NCBI GenBank assembly: GCA_934045905.1
Contig: OW203762.1
Location: 15,160,345 to 15,224,344 of the forward strand
Direction: 5' to 3'
From: Leuctra nigra
Taxonomy: Eukaryota; Arthropoda; Insecta; Plecoptera; Leuctridae
Length of the DNA: 64,000 nucleotides
Numbering within the stretch: position 1 is the first letter of the stretch; each line of letters begins with the position of its first letter. The notes below the pieces were generated by a model. It saw only the letters and a list, made by a program, of their open reading frames with translations, had not been told where the DNA came from and did no database searches. This document shows, one piece after another, positions 53,865 through 64,000 of the stretch. Both the position numbers and the translations under genes were made by a program.

Positions 53865-54456
53865 TAATATCGGCCGGGTAACTTCACTTGACACTTATTG
53901 ACAACTATATTATTGCTAACAGTTACACGATGTCAAACTAGAAAAATCAGAGACAAGAGCCAAATAAGTCACACAAACAAGCTCATTTGGTGCATTATCT
54001 CGCTAGTTGTTCACAATTCAAACCAAACACGAGTGCAAATTCAGCCCGCTCGCTGAATAAGAATTGATTGATATGTTTATGTGGTTTTGGAGCGCCGCCA
54101 TTGTGGGGCGACCACGTTAGCTCAGTCGGTATGCACAGTTCATTCAGCAGACATTGAATGAACGCAATAAACATCTCTGACTCTGATGATTGATGATGAT
54201 GATAATGATGACGTCACAGAGCAATAGCGGTGACGATTGCAGCACAAAGGTGAGGTGAAGAGTCGGCAAATAGCTGGCGGGATGACAGAATAATGGCTTG
54301 TTGTTGTTGGTGATGACGGATTGGGATTCGGTCGAGGGAATGTACTAATTTAGATGTCTAGTTGACGATAAGGCGTATGTTACGCAACTTTTGCGAAGAA
54401 TCAACATTTTGTTACAATAAATAGGAAAATCATCTATTTTAGTTTCAAAATAATTA
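53865..54456. other. Interval with a weak tRNA-like segment
   Basis: GACCACGTTAGCTCAGTCGGTATGCA near 54110 looks like a tRNA A-box region, but no B box follows at the right distance; a (GATGAT)n stretch follows at 54186. No gene is seen. Confidence 0.5.
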
Positions 54457-55349
54457 CTAGGAAAACGCTCTGTGTAACGCGTTGATGAGCGAGCACGGAT
54501 ACACGCAACACCTCGAACCGAAATTATGTCTATCGAATGTCATTAAAAGCCAATAATTCTTTAGTTTCGTCACATACTTGTATAAAAATCTCCAAAATCT
54601 CCAAAAATATTGGTGCCAATCCTTGCTAAGTTTTAAGTTGATCGATTAAACCTTTATGATTGAACGGTTCCTTGTTAATATTCAAAAATCACAGGATCTC
54701 GTTCAAAAAATATACCTGGGACCACCCATATGATATGATATGAAGTGTGTGTACACAATATCAGATCAATCTGTTGAACGGTCATTATTAGTTTCATATC
54801 GTTTAAAACTTTCTGCTCTAACTACCTTGCCTTGAACTGAAGATTCGAAGTCGCCGTGAATTTGACAGCCAACACGCAAAATGTCCCTAAAATGACAAAA
54901 ACTTTTGAAAATAATGACAGATTAGAGTGAAAATTGGCAAAAATACTTTAAATGTTGGTACCAATGACCATGCGAAGTTTTTAGTTGGTCGGTCAATCGG
55001 TTCCAGTTTAAATATCAAAAATCACCGGAAAAATGGTTTCAAATTTGAACCAATTGGAGGATTTGGCTGAATTTTTTTTTGATTGGGTACAATGTTGGTT
55101 GCAATGACTTTGCTAAATTTCAAATTGATCGAACCAACCAATCGAAAGATAATTTTTATAAAATTTGAACCAATCACAGGATCCCGTTCAGAAAAGATCC
55201 CAGGGATCGCATAGATTACGTTAGTATGTGTACAAAATTTCAGATCGATTGGTTGTGCGGTTTGACCTGGGCAGTGCAGGCAAAAAAAAAAAAAACACAC
55301 AGAGAAAGTGCCATAAGAGTACCGTGGTGACGCTCGCTACGCTCGCTCA
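54457..55349 (-). mobile_element. Family B non-autonomous Helitron
   Basis: The 3' end on the minus strand is AACGCGTTACACAGAGCGTT, TTCCTAG, then T; the 5' end is TTGAGCGAGCGTAGCGAGCG. It aligns with 13283-14190 over most of its length, including the modules CCATGCGAAGTTTTTAGTTG and TACAAAATTTCAGATCGATT. The 893-bp copy is non-coding. Confidence 0.8.
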
Positions 55350-57852
55350 AAAATTGTTCGAATCTTGACATATTCTTACGTTCTAGTAGACGTTCGCTTG
55401 TACTTGTTAATTAAACTATGAATTCCAAAGTTCCAAAGAAAATATTATTAGACTTTCTTCTGCTCATGTTGATCTAGTCTGAAAATCACGTATTTTCTCT
55501 AAATGGTTTAATTTCTAGTCAAATATTCTTTCCCTTACCGTATCAAAACTTTGTATTTTATTGATCACAAAACTCCTGCTGCTCTTCAGTAGGTTCTTCA
55601 GGAGAAACATGTATAAAAATGTTTACCAGATCATTTGTTCTAGACCAGAATAGGGATGTAATTTCAACAAGCACAGCCCGACCGGTTTAAATAAAGACAG
55701 ACAGTCCGCATGAAACCAAAATATTATAAGAATAAAAATTGGCAATTTCAACTGTTGAGTTTCCATAACAAAAATTCGTAATAATTAATCAAAATACATT
55801 TTTAATTGCATAAAAACACATTAGTCTGAATCACCAGTCGGCTGAAAGATGCATGCGTCCACGGTATTGCCCCCCCCCCCCTTCCCATCCCCCTCAGTCG
55901 CTCATCATTCTGCAAGTCAGCAAGTGTCACAGCCACTGCACATTAATTACTTCCCGGCACAAAATATCATCGCGCGAACTCGGACAAAAAAGCCGCGATA
56001 ATTCTTAGAAACGCGAATAATTGTCTAACGAGGTATGAACCCGCGACTGCGATATGAAATTCCGAGGTAATTTATTTCCCCGTGTGAAATGGCGCGTGGG
56101 GTCCGCCTGTATTTTGTCTATAAGAGTCGGTTTTTCGCCCCCCCCCCCCCCCCCCCCCCCCCCGGCGACGCCACGAACCGCAGCGCGTCGACGGAATGCA
56201 AATTCACCCGTCGTGGACTTCAGGGTCGCGGAAACTTCATTTATTTTCCATCAACCTCCTTGAATTTCGACTAAGGGGATTATTAGCAAGACAAAGTAAG
56301 GAGGCATAAAATTCGATAAGTTTTAGACGTCAAATGAGATTAAGAAACAAAATTGGATTTTTCCGATATCGGTTTCATCCAATAACAAACTGGAAAGAAA
56401 GTGAATCTTAATTATTTTATGATATGATTTCCATTTTTTCTTTGTGAGTCGGTGATTAAGGAAGTAAATCAGCATCTTGATTACTGAAAGGGAGAGCTGA
56501 GGTGAATAACTCTACCAAACAAGTCGTAAGAAGATTTATTTCTCAGAGCTTCAAAGTCGAGATAACTTTCAGAATTGAGGAAATACCAGAACTATTTTAA
56601 TTCATTTTCTTTTCCACTCAAATGTGAAAACAAATCGGTACCTCAGAAAGAAAAGGTCCAATATCCATTTTCTCAATTTACTGGATTTTGAGTTCAGTAC
56701 AAGAAACATTGAAATGGACGTCAGGCATTCTACTTCTAAGACTTAGAAATATTCACAGAAAAATTTACCCAAGCCAACAAATTATTTTCGTTCTCTTATA
56801 ACTAAAATGCCCACACAGTTGACGGAAAAGCAATGGAAACGCAAGCGTAAGAGCGTAACGTAACTTAAACGTAACGAACAGGACGGTGAAGGAATTGTGT
56901 TCGCTAAGAACAACTTTCTTCGGTTATTCCTTTAGGTTTATCATTTGTTTATCATTTTTATAATTTCTTTGAATCATCAAAGAGTTGCATCAAATCAGTG
57001 TAATCGACACTAATAAAATGTGTATAATTCGAGAAAAATAGAGGTTACAACAAAAACACAAAATTTCATATCCATCACTTCCGACGGAATCAATTTCGGT
57101 CTCTATTTGAAACGCTTAACTTACGTCATTGTGAGTTGTAGAATTGCTTCCGTACTTCCGTCAACACGCTTCCGCAGCAGTCCTGTCAACTCTGCGTGTT
57201 GGTCTTACGTATTGGATATTTAACAATAAAGTTCCGGAGTTATATCATTGAATTCAACTCTTTTTACATACATATATAATTTTGTGCAGATTCATCTGAG
57301 AAGCAAAGAGAAGAGAATTTCATGAACACAACAATAGTGAAATCAAAGCGTTTGGTTTGCTCAGTTTTATCAGCCTTGACGTTGGTAGTCCTACACTAGC
57401 CGTGCTGTCCCTGACAGGTAAACATTATAATATCATGTATCATGTGGTAAATATGATTCGCATCAAAGAACAACATAAATACAACAATTATTAGATATTT
57501 CAATGACATTTTGTACGTATAAAATAGGTAAATTAAATACATGCGCTTGATGACTTGAATGATTTGACCACAATCCTGAAGATTGTGCTCATTCCTAGAT
57601 TGAACGTGCTATCTCATCTTCTTCACGCGTTTTACAAGAATAATACCTGAGACACTTAACTAAATGAAGACCAAGCGATTGTCTCACAACCGTGGTAATT
57701 ACAAAAGCTTCCAAATAATCCATCATATCCAATGGAGCAAGTTGACTTAGGTGGCCTCGCTCTGGACTTTCACTTCAGAGACACGTGTTTTCTTTTCCGG
57801 TCGACATTTCAGATGGAGGTTCATTCAGGTTTCCCTCAATCAATGATCAAAT
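55350..57852. other. Interval with poly-C tracts and a CG-rich island
   Basis: Poly-C runs lie at 55870-55881 (12) and 56138-56163 (26). The stretch 55900-56240 is richer in CG dinucleotides than its surroundings and contains CTATAAGAG near 56118 and the octamer ATGCAAAT near 56196; it could be a promoter or first exon, but the proline-rich frames there come from the poly-C run. No gene is recognised up to the SINE. Confidence 0.45.
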
Positions 57853-58137
57853 GCTGGGTAGGCTGAGTGGTAACGCTCTGAACTTGTATTCCGGAGGCCC
57901 GGGTTCGATTCCCGCGGCCGTCCTTCCTGACTGTGTTTTTTTCGTGGTATTCCCTCAGTCGACAGGCAAATGCTGGGAAGGTACCCTACTAATAGGCCAC
58001 GACCGCCTCCTCCCCACCTTCCATCCTTACCTACTCTTCACCATCATCTCCCATTCATCATCATAATCATTCATCCGTCGCCATTAGCCTCGCTGCAGAA
58101 CAGTGCGACGTTAAGCCCCAGACGACAAAAAAATTGG
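57853..58137 (+). repeat. tRNA-derived SINE, best full-length copy
   Basis: A box TGGGTAGGCTGAGTGGTAAC, then GCTCTGAACTTGTATTCCGG, B box GGGTTCGATTCCCGCGG, body with TCAGTCGACAGGCAAATGCT and CCACGACCGCCTCCTCCCCA, end GCGACGTTAAGCCCCAGACG and a run of A. A second, partial SINE tail (CCATCCTTCATTTTCCACAT...GTGCAACGTGAAAC) follows at about 58150-58240, so two copies inserted in tandem. Confidence 0.9.
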
Positions 58138-58561
58138 TAGGTCCCCTACTACACGACCTGCAGGTTCCACCCATCTTCCATCCTTCATTTTCCACATCAT
58201 CATCAGCCGATTGCAGATCAGTGCAACGTGAAACAACACAACGGGTCACGTGATCATGTCACATGACCCCTGATCGATCGCCGGCGATGTGACTGAAAGA
58301 TTCACAGAGTTTTGAGTCTTCGTCAGCACAAACCTGATTGAAAGCTGGAGTTATCTCTCGTGGGCTGCATTATGAAGTTGGTACAAAGCCTGGCCGTCTG
58401 GGAGCAGATCGATTGCAAGCAACCCCCCCTCCCCCTGGCGCCTCCCGCCCCCTGGACGCGTTTTACACATTACACCCATGTGACCCCGACGCCGCGGACC
58501 CGCTTCAAGTGTCAAGCAAATACTTTTACATTAAAAAACAGGAACTACTGTGGCGTCAAGA

Positions 58562-58852
58562 GTTATTCGACACTAAAAGTTGCAATACGCCACCTAGCGT
58601 AAAAAATATGCATCTTTGCAGTGAGTGGCTTCAGTACGCATGCGGGCAAGTCACTTTAATGTCAATGTCAAATGAAATATGCCGATTGTATTTGATTGTT
58701 GACACTGAGGTATAAGAATCAATTTCTATTATTTCGCGATGTAATTATAACTTTTACTGAAGATTGATAAGATTGACATGTAAGTGACTTGCCCGCACGC
58801 TCACTGTGTACTGATATTAGCGCATTCTCTAGGAACTTTTAGTTTCGAATAG
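58562..58852. mobile_element. Fold-back MITE (TTATTCGA ends)
   Basis: The outer ends TTATTCGACACTAAAAGTT and the inverse of TATTCGAAACTAAAAGTTCC pair, as do the inner GCGGGCAAGTCACTT near 58643 and AAGTGACTTGCCCGC near 58783. Pairing in between is imperfect. A piece of the same element lies at 5382-5456. Confidence 0.7.
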
Positions 58853-59566
58853 GCAGATCAAACCTAATCTCTCACCAGAATACCTACATACATACCTCGG
58901 GTGCATTTCACATTGAGACCAATGACACCACCCTATACTTTGATAGGTTAAATCAAACTTGCCGCGTCAACAGACGAGCTCAAACTTGGATCCAACTGCC
59001 CCTGTAAAATATCACGGGCGTTGAGATCCAAGTATTTGTACTCATTGCCATTTCTTCAGAAATAATAACATAGACGAGTAATATAGGGGAATCGGGGCAT
59101 TCCCCCATACGGTACTAAAATGGAGCTGAAAAACTAAGAGAAGTGATAATTTTTTAGGATTGTTTAATATTTTTGGCGCAAGGTCAGATTTACATTGTCA
59201 TTTTGGGTTTATATTTCAAGCCTTATCTAAGGGAACTTTCGCAGAGCAGTAAGACCGTTTGTAGACTCACGTTCATTTGGACATTAATACGGTCATTTGT
59301 CTTTTCTACAATTATATTTTTGTCAGTAGAGGACATTCTGAAGAGATTATACTGAGTCCTTAGAATAAGCAGATTATTGTGAAATTTAGAAATAATGTTG
59401 CAAACTATTGGTAAAATTTATTTTGACCTCAAAAGGATTTCCGGCCAAATTTTAAATAATATTTTTGAGTTTTTTTATTGTTTACTTTTTATGGATAAAT
59501 AATGAATTATTGACATTTCAATATATGACCTGTTAAAAATTAGATAACGTCTTCATGACTAATGTA
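58853..59566. other. Interval without a recognised gene
   Basis: The frame 59173-59355 is short and without similarity. No repeat boundary is seen. Confidence 0.55.
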
Positions 59567-61921
59567 TCCCAGAAAAAACACTCCGTGTAAAAATACCAGC
59601 CAAGTCTCTTTAACTATAAAAAAAATAGAAGAAATCTAAAAATTCAGCACTGAAAAGGAGTGATATCAAAAAAGGAGCCAAGTCAACGAATTTTCCAAAT
59701 TTTAATCGTACCATTGAAATAAAAATATCAACCCCCGAGAAATACTTAAAAAAAGGACTTGGCGCATCGTTTTTTTAAAGACACTTTTCTATCCTAAAAG
59801 TATAGGAAGAACTCTACAAGTATATTTTCCTGAGTATATCACATTCATTATCGACGAATCATACTACGTTTTAATATAACTAGTACTCTTACCTACTGGC
59901 AGTTTTGGTATTTTGTCAATATTCAGAGGAAAACAACGGATAAACGAATAACGAATAAACGGAAGCGGCCTAGTCTATTCGTTATTGCCACTATTTCTAG
60001 GGTCATATTAATCAATCATACTTCTCAATATCGTGACTGAGGGAAATAGCGAAAGCGCTCATTACAAGAAGGCCGTCAATGAGATTTGTATAAGTGACTA
60101 GTGCACTGAGCCATGCTGCTCAAATAATTACTGACTAGATTTTTATCTAAAGTAATACGTTATGTAATTTATGAATTTTTTGGGTATAAAATGTTAATTA
60201 ATAGCAATTAATTACACGGCGAGAAGGTTCAAAGTATAATGCTGTAGTAGGTATGTTGATGTACCCACAAAACTATAGGTACCTACCAATCACAAACACA
60301 ACTGTTCTGTATTTATTGCTTGTAAGACAATGCTATGTTTCTTTGCGTACTTATATTTAAATTTAAAATATTTTACAGAATGTTCAATATTTAATTTGAA
60401 AGTTTTGTCCCAATTTTTCTAGGCATTTCTGAACTACGTAGTATGTGAGTGGCATAAGCTTAAGAATAGAAAAATGTCTTTAAAAAAACGATGCGCCAAG
60501 TCCTTTTTTTAAGTATTTCTCGGGGGTTGATATTTTTATTTCAATGGTACGATAAAAATTTGGAAAATTCGTTGACTTGGCTCCTTTTTTGATATCACTC
60601 CTTTTCAGTGCTGAATTTTTAGATTTCTTCTATTTTTTTTTATAGTTAAAGAGACTTGGCTGGTATTTTTACACGGAGTGTTTTTTCTGGGATATCACTT
60701 CTTTTGTTAGTTTATTCATACAGCTTGTAGCACATGTCCGAGCAGGGACTAATTTCTTTAAAAAAATACGCCTCAACCGATTTGGTTACTATGAAAAGTT
60801 GCGTTTGGTATAAGATGAAAATGATTATCCAAGAAGAATAGCTTAAGTTTCGTTATAATCGATCCAGCCGTTTTCGATACATGACGTCACTTCCGGTTTT
60901 GAAATAGCGGCCGAATTCCGGTATAGGTAATAAGAAAACAATCTAGTTTTATCTAGTTGATACCTTCATGAACGACCATCTGAATTCCTAATCCCTATAT
61001 TTCCGTAAAATCGGTCATGCCGTTTGTAATATATGACGTCACTTCCGGTTTCATTTAGTGGTTCCTGCCGCCATTTCCGGTACCATTAATTTATTTATTC
61101 ATTTTTCACAATTGATTTTTCAAATAAATAGCAGAATGAATACGCAGGAGCTAGTTCAGTTGCAATCGGTACAGGCGTTTTAGATATATGACGTCACTTC
61201 CGGTTTCAGGAATGGCGGCCGAGAACACTGCTACCTTGAATATATAAATTGTATTGTCTATGTTACAATGTAAGTTAATTATGTACGTATTTTAAGTATA
61301 ATTTGTTGAAATAAGTTAAATATTGCGTATTTATGACGTCACTTCCGGTTTAGAAAATAAGAAAATAATATTTTTTTTATTGATACTTCATATAGATGAC
61401 CATCTAAATCGAATGGCGCTAATTTCGTTCTAATCGGTCCAGACGTTTTTGAGTTATGACGTCACTTCCGGTTTCAAAATGGCGGCTTCCGGTTGGTTTT
61501 ATAAAAAGGCACCTCAGACGCCAAAAGTGCACATGTGGTAAAAATTTCAGGTCGATCGGTTCAGCCGTTTAGGCTGTGGCGGTGATAGCGACGTTTCGTG
61601 ATATCATCAGAATCATCATCATCTTCAGAATCAGAAAGTGGTGTAATTTCACTGTTTTCTCGGTCCTCTAGCGCGCAAATGGCATAACCTATTGTTCCCA
61701 AATTTGGTATATGTAGTGGGGTGGGCCATAGCTCGAAATTAAGATATTTCGCAACAATGTGAGATTTACCAATTTTGAGATCCAGTAGGCCGAAAATGCC
61801 ATGTTGTTGCTTACAGTAAAAGTGTTTGGTCTGCTCCTCAGTTTATTAGGCATTTACGGTATGTTGAGTGACTGTGAGTGTATAGTACGACTTGGCTGGG
61901 TGGAGCGACCGCTCCACTAGA
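59567..61921 (+). mobile_element. Family A Helitron-like repeat, full-length copy 2 (inverted twin of 26533-28871)
   Basis: The element starts TCCCAGAAAAAACACTCCGT (preceded by A) and ends GACTTGGCTGGGTGGAGCGA, CCGCTCCACTAGA (followed by T). Fold-back arms are at about 59567-59782 and 60474-60693 with a spacer of about 690 bp. Its first 1.9 kb is almost identical to the copy at 26533-28871, including the spacer; the last 430 bp is more diverged. Two copies of this length in inverse orientation 30.7 kb apart could promote inversion. Confidence 0.85.
60881..61471 (-). promoter_or_regulatory. Array of five ETS/CRE composite sites (copy 2)
   Basis: The inverse of CCGGAAGTGACGTCAT occurs exactly at 60881, 61033, 61188, 61333 and 61456. 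Spacing (152, 155, 145, 123) mirrors the array at 26966-27556. All five cores are intact in both copies, although bases around them differ. Confidence 0.6.
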
Positions 61922-62139
61922 TCTCTCAGCCTCAAAGGAAACATAAAAAATAAATTGCTGTTATCATTTAAAGAGTTTTTCAAATTGAACTAGTACCTAA
62001 ACTGAATAAATAAAAAGATGTCGTACCTACTAGTGTTTGTATTTACGTAAAATTATGTAGAAATCTGTTCTTTATGGAGCGACAAAGTGCTACATAGCTC
62101 TTTACAAACTTTACACCCGAGATTGCTCCATTAAAAATG

Positions 62140-62310
62140 CTGTGAATGTTACACCGTCCTTCGGAAGGGACGTTAAGCCGTTGGTCCCCTTGGTATCTTT
62201 CGTCAGGAGTAGGCTACATGCCGGTACCGGGTTTCCTCTCCTCCCTTCTCTATATTACATTCTCACTAGTGGAGCCTGGCTCTGTTGAGAATATAGACTT
62301 AATAATAATA
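62140..62310 (+). repeat. 5S-derived SINE, 3' part
   Basis: TTACACCGTCCTTCGGAAGG to CTGTTGAGAATATAGAC is the plus-strand counterpart of 42300-42480. The 5S-like head is absent. Confidence 0.75.
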
Positions 62311-62324
62311 ATATGTTTATCCTC

Positions 62325-62775
62325 CCCCCAACGGCTGCCACCTTATCGCGGTGGTGGGGTTTGTGTTGGCCAATGATCCACTGCAGCTACGCCGGCGAGC
62401 ATATGCTCATGTGTAAGGGTTACCCATGCCGGACAGATCAGTGGTGAGGCCCAGACCAAGAGCAGCCAGGGTCGGCCTAACCATGCCCTCCCTTGAATTT
62501 GCGGTCCCCTCGGGCCGGCCTCCCCCCTCGAGATGGTGATCCCCCTGAAATCGGGTTCCACCGGCCCGAATCCTCACTTCCTCCGGTCCGTCCCCATTCC
62601 GGCCTGGCCTTCCCACCAGTGCTGGACTCCCCCGGATCGGGCCCGTTAGGTCGACCCCCTCCCCTTGCCCTCCAATTATGATCAACAAAGTTAAATATAA
62701 CAATTAATGTGCGCAATATAACCTCGGCGTTGACGCGCCATTAAACCAAACTAATCTAATCTAAATCTATGTTTA
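62325..62775 (+). mobile_element. GC-rich retroelement fragment with CTAAT tail
   Basis: The segment is much richer in GC than its surroundings and ends GTTGACGCGCCATTAAACCA then AACTAATCTAATCTAAATCT, a short CTAAT repeat as at the 3' ends of several insect non-LTR elements. The start, GGCTGCCACCTTATCGCGGT, also has the look of common insect LINE sequence. The overlapping frames on both strands are proline/glycine-rich and not trustworthy as genes. Confidence 0.45.
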
Positions 62776-63202
62776 TCCTTTTATACTATATAAGTTTATA
62801 TTAAATTTCTCTTCATTTCTTCTTGAAAATGATGCATTCTATGTTTTGTAAACTTAATATCGATGAAATTCTATAAGATCTCGGCATATTAAAGTTTGGT
62901 TTAGTATTGAGTTGAGTATAGTAGGTCGTTGTTTTCAATGCGCTGGCTTCATTGGCATGTATCTTCGCGGTGGAGCTGAAGCGAGTTGCTTGCTTTTGTC
63001 CTCGTTTGCCAAACTATCAACAACTTGGCGAACTGGCTTCGACCCCAGACTGCCAATCATTGTGCTCAATTCAAATGCTATTCAATCGACTAATTTCCAC
63101 GCCATGACCCAACTCTGCTTCGTAGCAGAGACAGACAGCTGTTTCTATAGACGGCGGTTTCGTTTCTGAGAACACTTATTGCTGCTAAAACAGATGTAGT
63201 CG
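62776..63202. other. Interval without a recognised gene
   Basis: The frame 62912-63169 (+) shows no recognisable similarity. Confidence 0.5.
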
Positions 63203-63463
63203 TTAATATCTCCACCAGAAGTAGAAGGGCGGAAGTCCAGTTTCCTCGATTTTTCGTTGCCCGTTTTTGGAAGCTCTATTAATTGCCATTTGACTTCCTT
63301 CAACAAATTCAGTTCTATTGAAGTCACATTGACTCATGTCACCAATACAAATATGATCAGATGAACCAAGCCAACCTGTATGAAATACAGGTTTATGAGC
63401 TGAAATCAAGAACCATTAAAATTGACTTCCGCCCTTCTACCTCCGAAATACAGATATAATATT
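63203..63463. mobile_element. Family C MITE, second copy
   Basis: AGAAGTAGAAGGGCGGAAGT near 63218 and ACTTCCGCCCTTCTACCTCC near 63424 are inverted ends; the inner block ATCAAGAACCATTAAAATTG matches the copy at 21572-21821. Outer parts (TTAATATCTCCACC and GTATTTC...ATATCTG) are less conserved. Confidence 0.7.
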
Positions 63464-63542
63464 GATTGGATCGCGTTATGCGTTTTCTTGGCTTACATTT
63501 TTGCTGTGTATTAAAGTATTTTGGTTAGAAGTGTTGCACAAA

Positions 63543-63585
63543 TCGGTGCTCGCTTATCAACGCGTATACACATAGTTTTTCATTA
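63543..63585 (+). mobile_element. Family B Helitron 3' end, fragment
   Basis: GGTGCTCGCTTATCAACGCG followed by TATACACATAGTTTTTCATTAC is a decayed Helitron 3' end; the body to the left is not recognisable. Confidence 0.5.
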
Positions 63586-64000
63586 CTTTCGTAAAAAAAA
63601 AATTAAATATTATTTTTATTTATATTTTCCGCTTGTCATAACAGAAAAATATTGGCCTCTAAATAAAAGTGATACATCGATTTTTTTTTAATATGAAACA
63701 GGCCAAAAATAGTTAAAGCCGTAAGATATTTTTGAAATGGTTTTATTAAAATATGCCTTTTGTCATGACAGGCCTAGTAGTAGGTCTTGGGCGAACCGGT
63801 TGGAGACCCGAACCGAACAGGCTTTATATGTTCGCAAACCAAACCTTAAAATAAAATATCCGAACGTATAGGTACACTCGGCACAACAAAAATTGATCGG
63901 TGAACAAATTTGATCAATGACTGCTGGTCAATTCCATATCAATCAATTTTTGTTATTATCATTGAAATGTGAGTTCACCTACTAGAGTGAGACAAGGAGA
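63586..64000. other. Right edge, nothing recognised
   Basis: AT-rich sequence without a supportable frame or repeat boundary up to the window edge. Confidence 0.55.

Noticed and set aside
54108..54150. tRNA gene (GTTAGCTCAGTCGGTA)
   Set aside because: The A-box region is tRNA-like but the B box and 3' acceptor strand are missing.
56054..56274. Proline-rich plus-strand proteins
   Set aside because: They are created by the 26-base poly-C run.
58338..58715. 125-codon plus-strand frame
   Set aside because: It runs into the fold-back MITE at 58562-58852, has no recognisable similarity and overlaps another frame in the same stretch.
59567..60693. Fold-back block as an independent insertion in family A
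   Set aside because: Three copies have it at the same place with the same junction, and it forms the end of each copy, so it is more simply part of the element.
62343..62716. Proline/glycine-rich frames on both strands
   Set aside because: They follow from GC richness of a retroelement fragment; no domain is recognisable.

Overview
The window is AT-rich eukaryotic DNA with few genes and many transposons. An insect is most likely, perhaps a hemipteran: the non-LTR retrotransposon types, tRNA- and 5S-derived SINEs, Helitron-like repeats and terminal exons preceded by introns fit that, but nothing in the window fixes the species. There are no operons, no CRISPR arrays and no convincing stand-alone tRNA or rRNA genes. 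A 200-base assembly gap lies at 34742-34941.

Only two stretches look like host coding exons. One is the terminal exon of a small secreted, probably GPI-anchored, cysteine-rich (Ly6/three-finger-like) protein at 5955-6413 (+). The other is a leucine-rich-repeat exon at 42834-43436 (-), with a probable frameshift at its upstream edge. The other coding sequences belong to mobile elements: a complete 4.0 kb DNA transposon (16611-20630) with an 899-codon DDE-type transposase candidate, a 5'-truncated non-LTR retrotransposon with an intact endonuclease/reverse transcriptase ORF (44103-47221), and broken non-LTR fragments at 219-1720 and 30715-31080.

Most of the rest is non-autonomous repeats. 'Family A' (copies or pieces at 1-218, 1738-1976, 5060-5389, 6794-7625, 8212-8890, 15132-16465, 26533-28871, 43545-43845, 49767-51845 and 59567-61921) has a terminal 18-bp hairpin, subterminal inverted repeats, a long fold-back block and internal modules about 150 bp apart. 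Each module carries CCGGAAGTGACGTCAT, a fused ETS and CRE site. I count 14 exact copies of this 16-mer in the window. 'Family B' (13283-14190, 50057-51155, 54457-55349 plus fragments) has textbook Helitron features: TC start, CTAG end, a hairpin near the 3' end and insertion between A and T. One copy can be proved from an empty-site copy within its host element.

Layout. 0-5.4 kb: family A end, LINE piece, an old repeat (2300-3732) and a TIR element with CTGGCC arrays at both ends. 5.4-9 kb: Ly6 exon between family A copies. 9-15 kb: mostly unassigned, with Helitron remnants. 15-21 kb: family A copy and the autonomous transposon. 21-26 kb: small MITEs. 26.5-28.9 kb: a full family A copy. 29-34.7 kb: LINE and SINE fragments. 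35-41 kb: sparse, with a 210-bp-arm inverted repeat. 42-49.6 kb: 5S-type SINE, LRR exon, LINE and tRNA-type SINEs. 49.8-53.9 kb: a three-level nest of transposons, the second copy of the old repeat, and a hAT MITE with a perfect 8-bp target duplication. 54-59 kb: Helitron, poly-C tracts, SINE. 59.6-62 kb: the inverted twin of the 26.5 kb copy. 62-64 kb: SINE, LINE and MITE fragments.

The best candidates for something undescribed are the transposon at 16611-20630 (protein, TIRs, 4-bp ATAT duplication, subterminal arrays and an in-frame 36-bp minisatellite) and the spread of arrays of ETS/CRE composite sites by a Helitron-like repeat.
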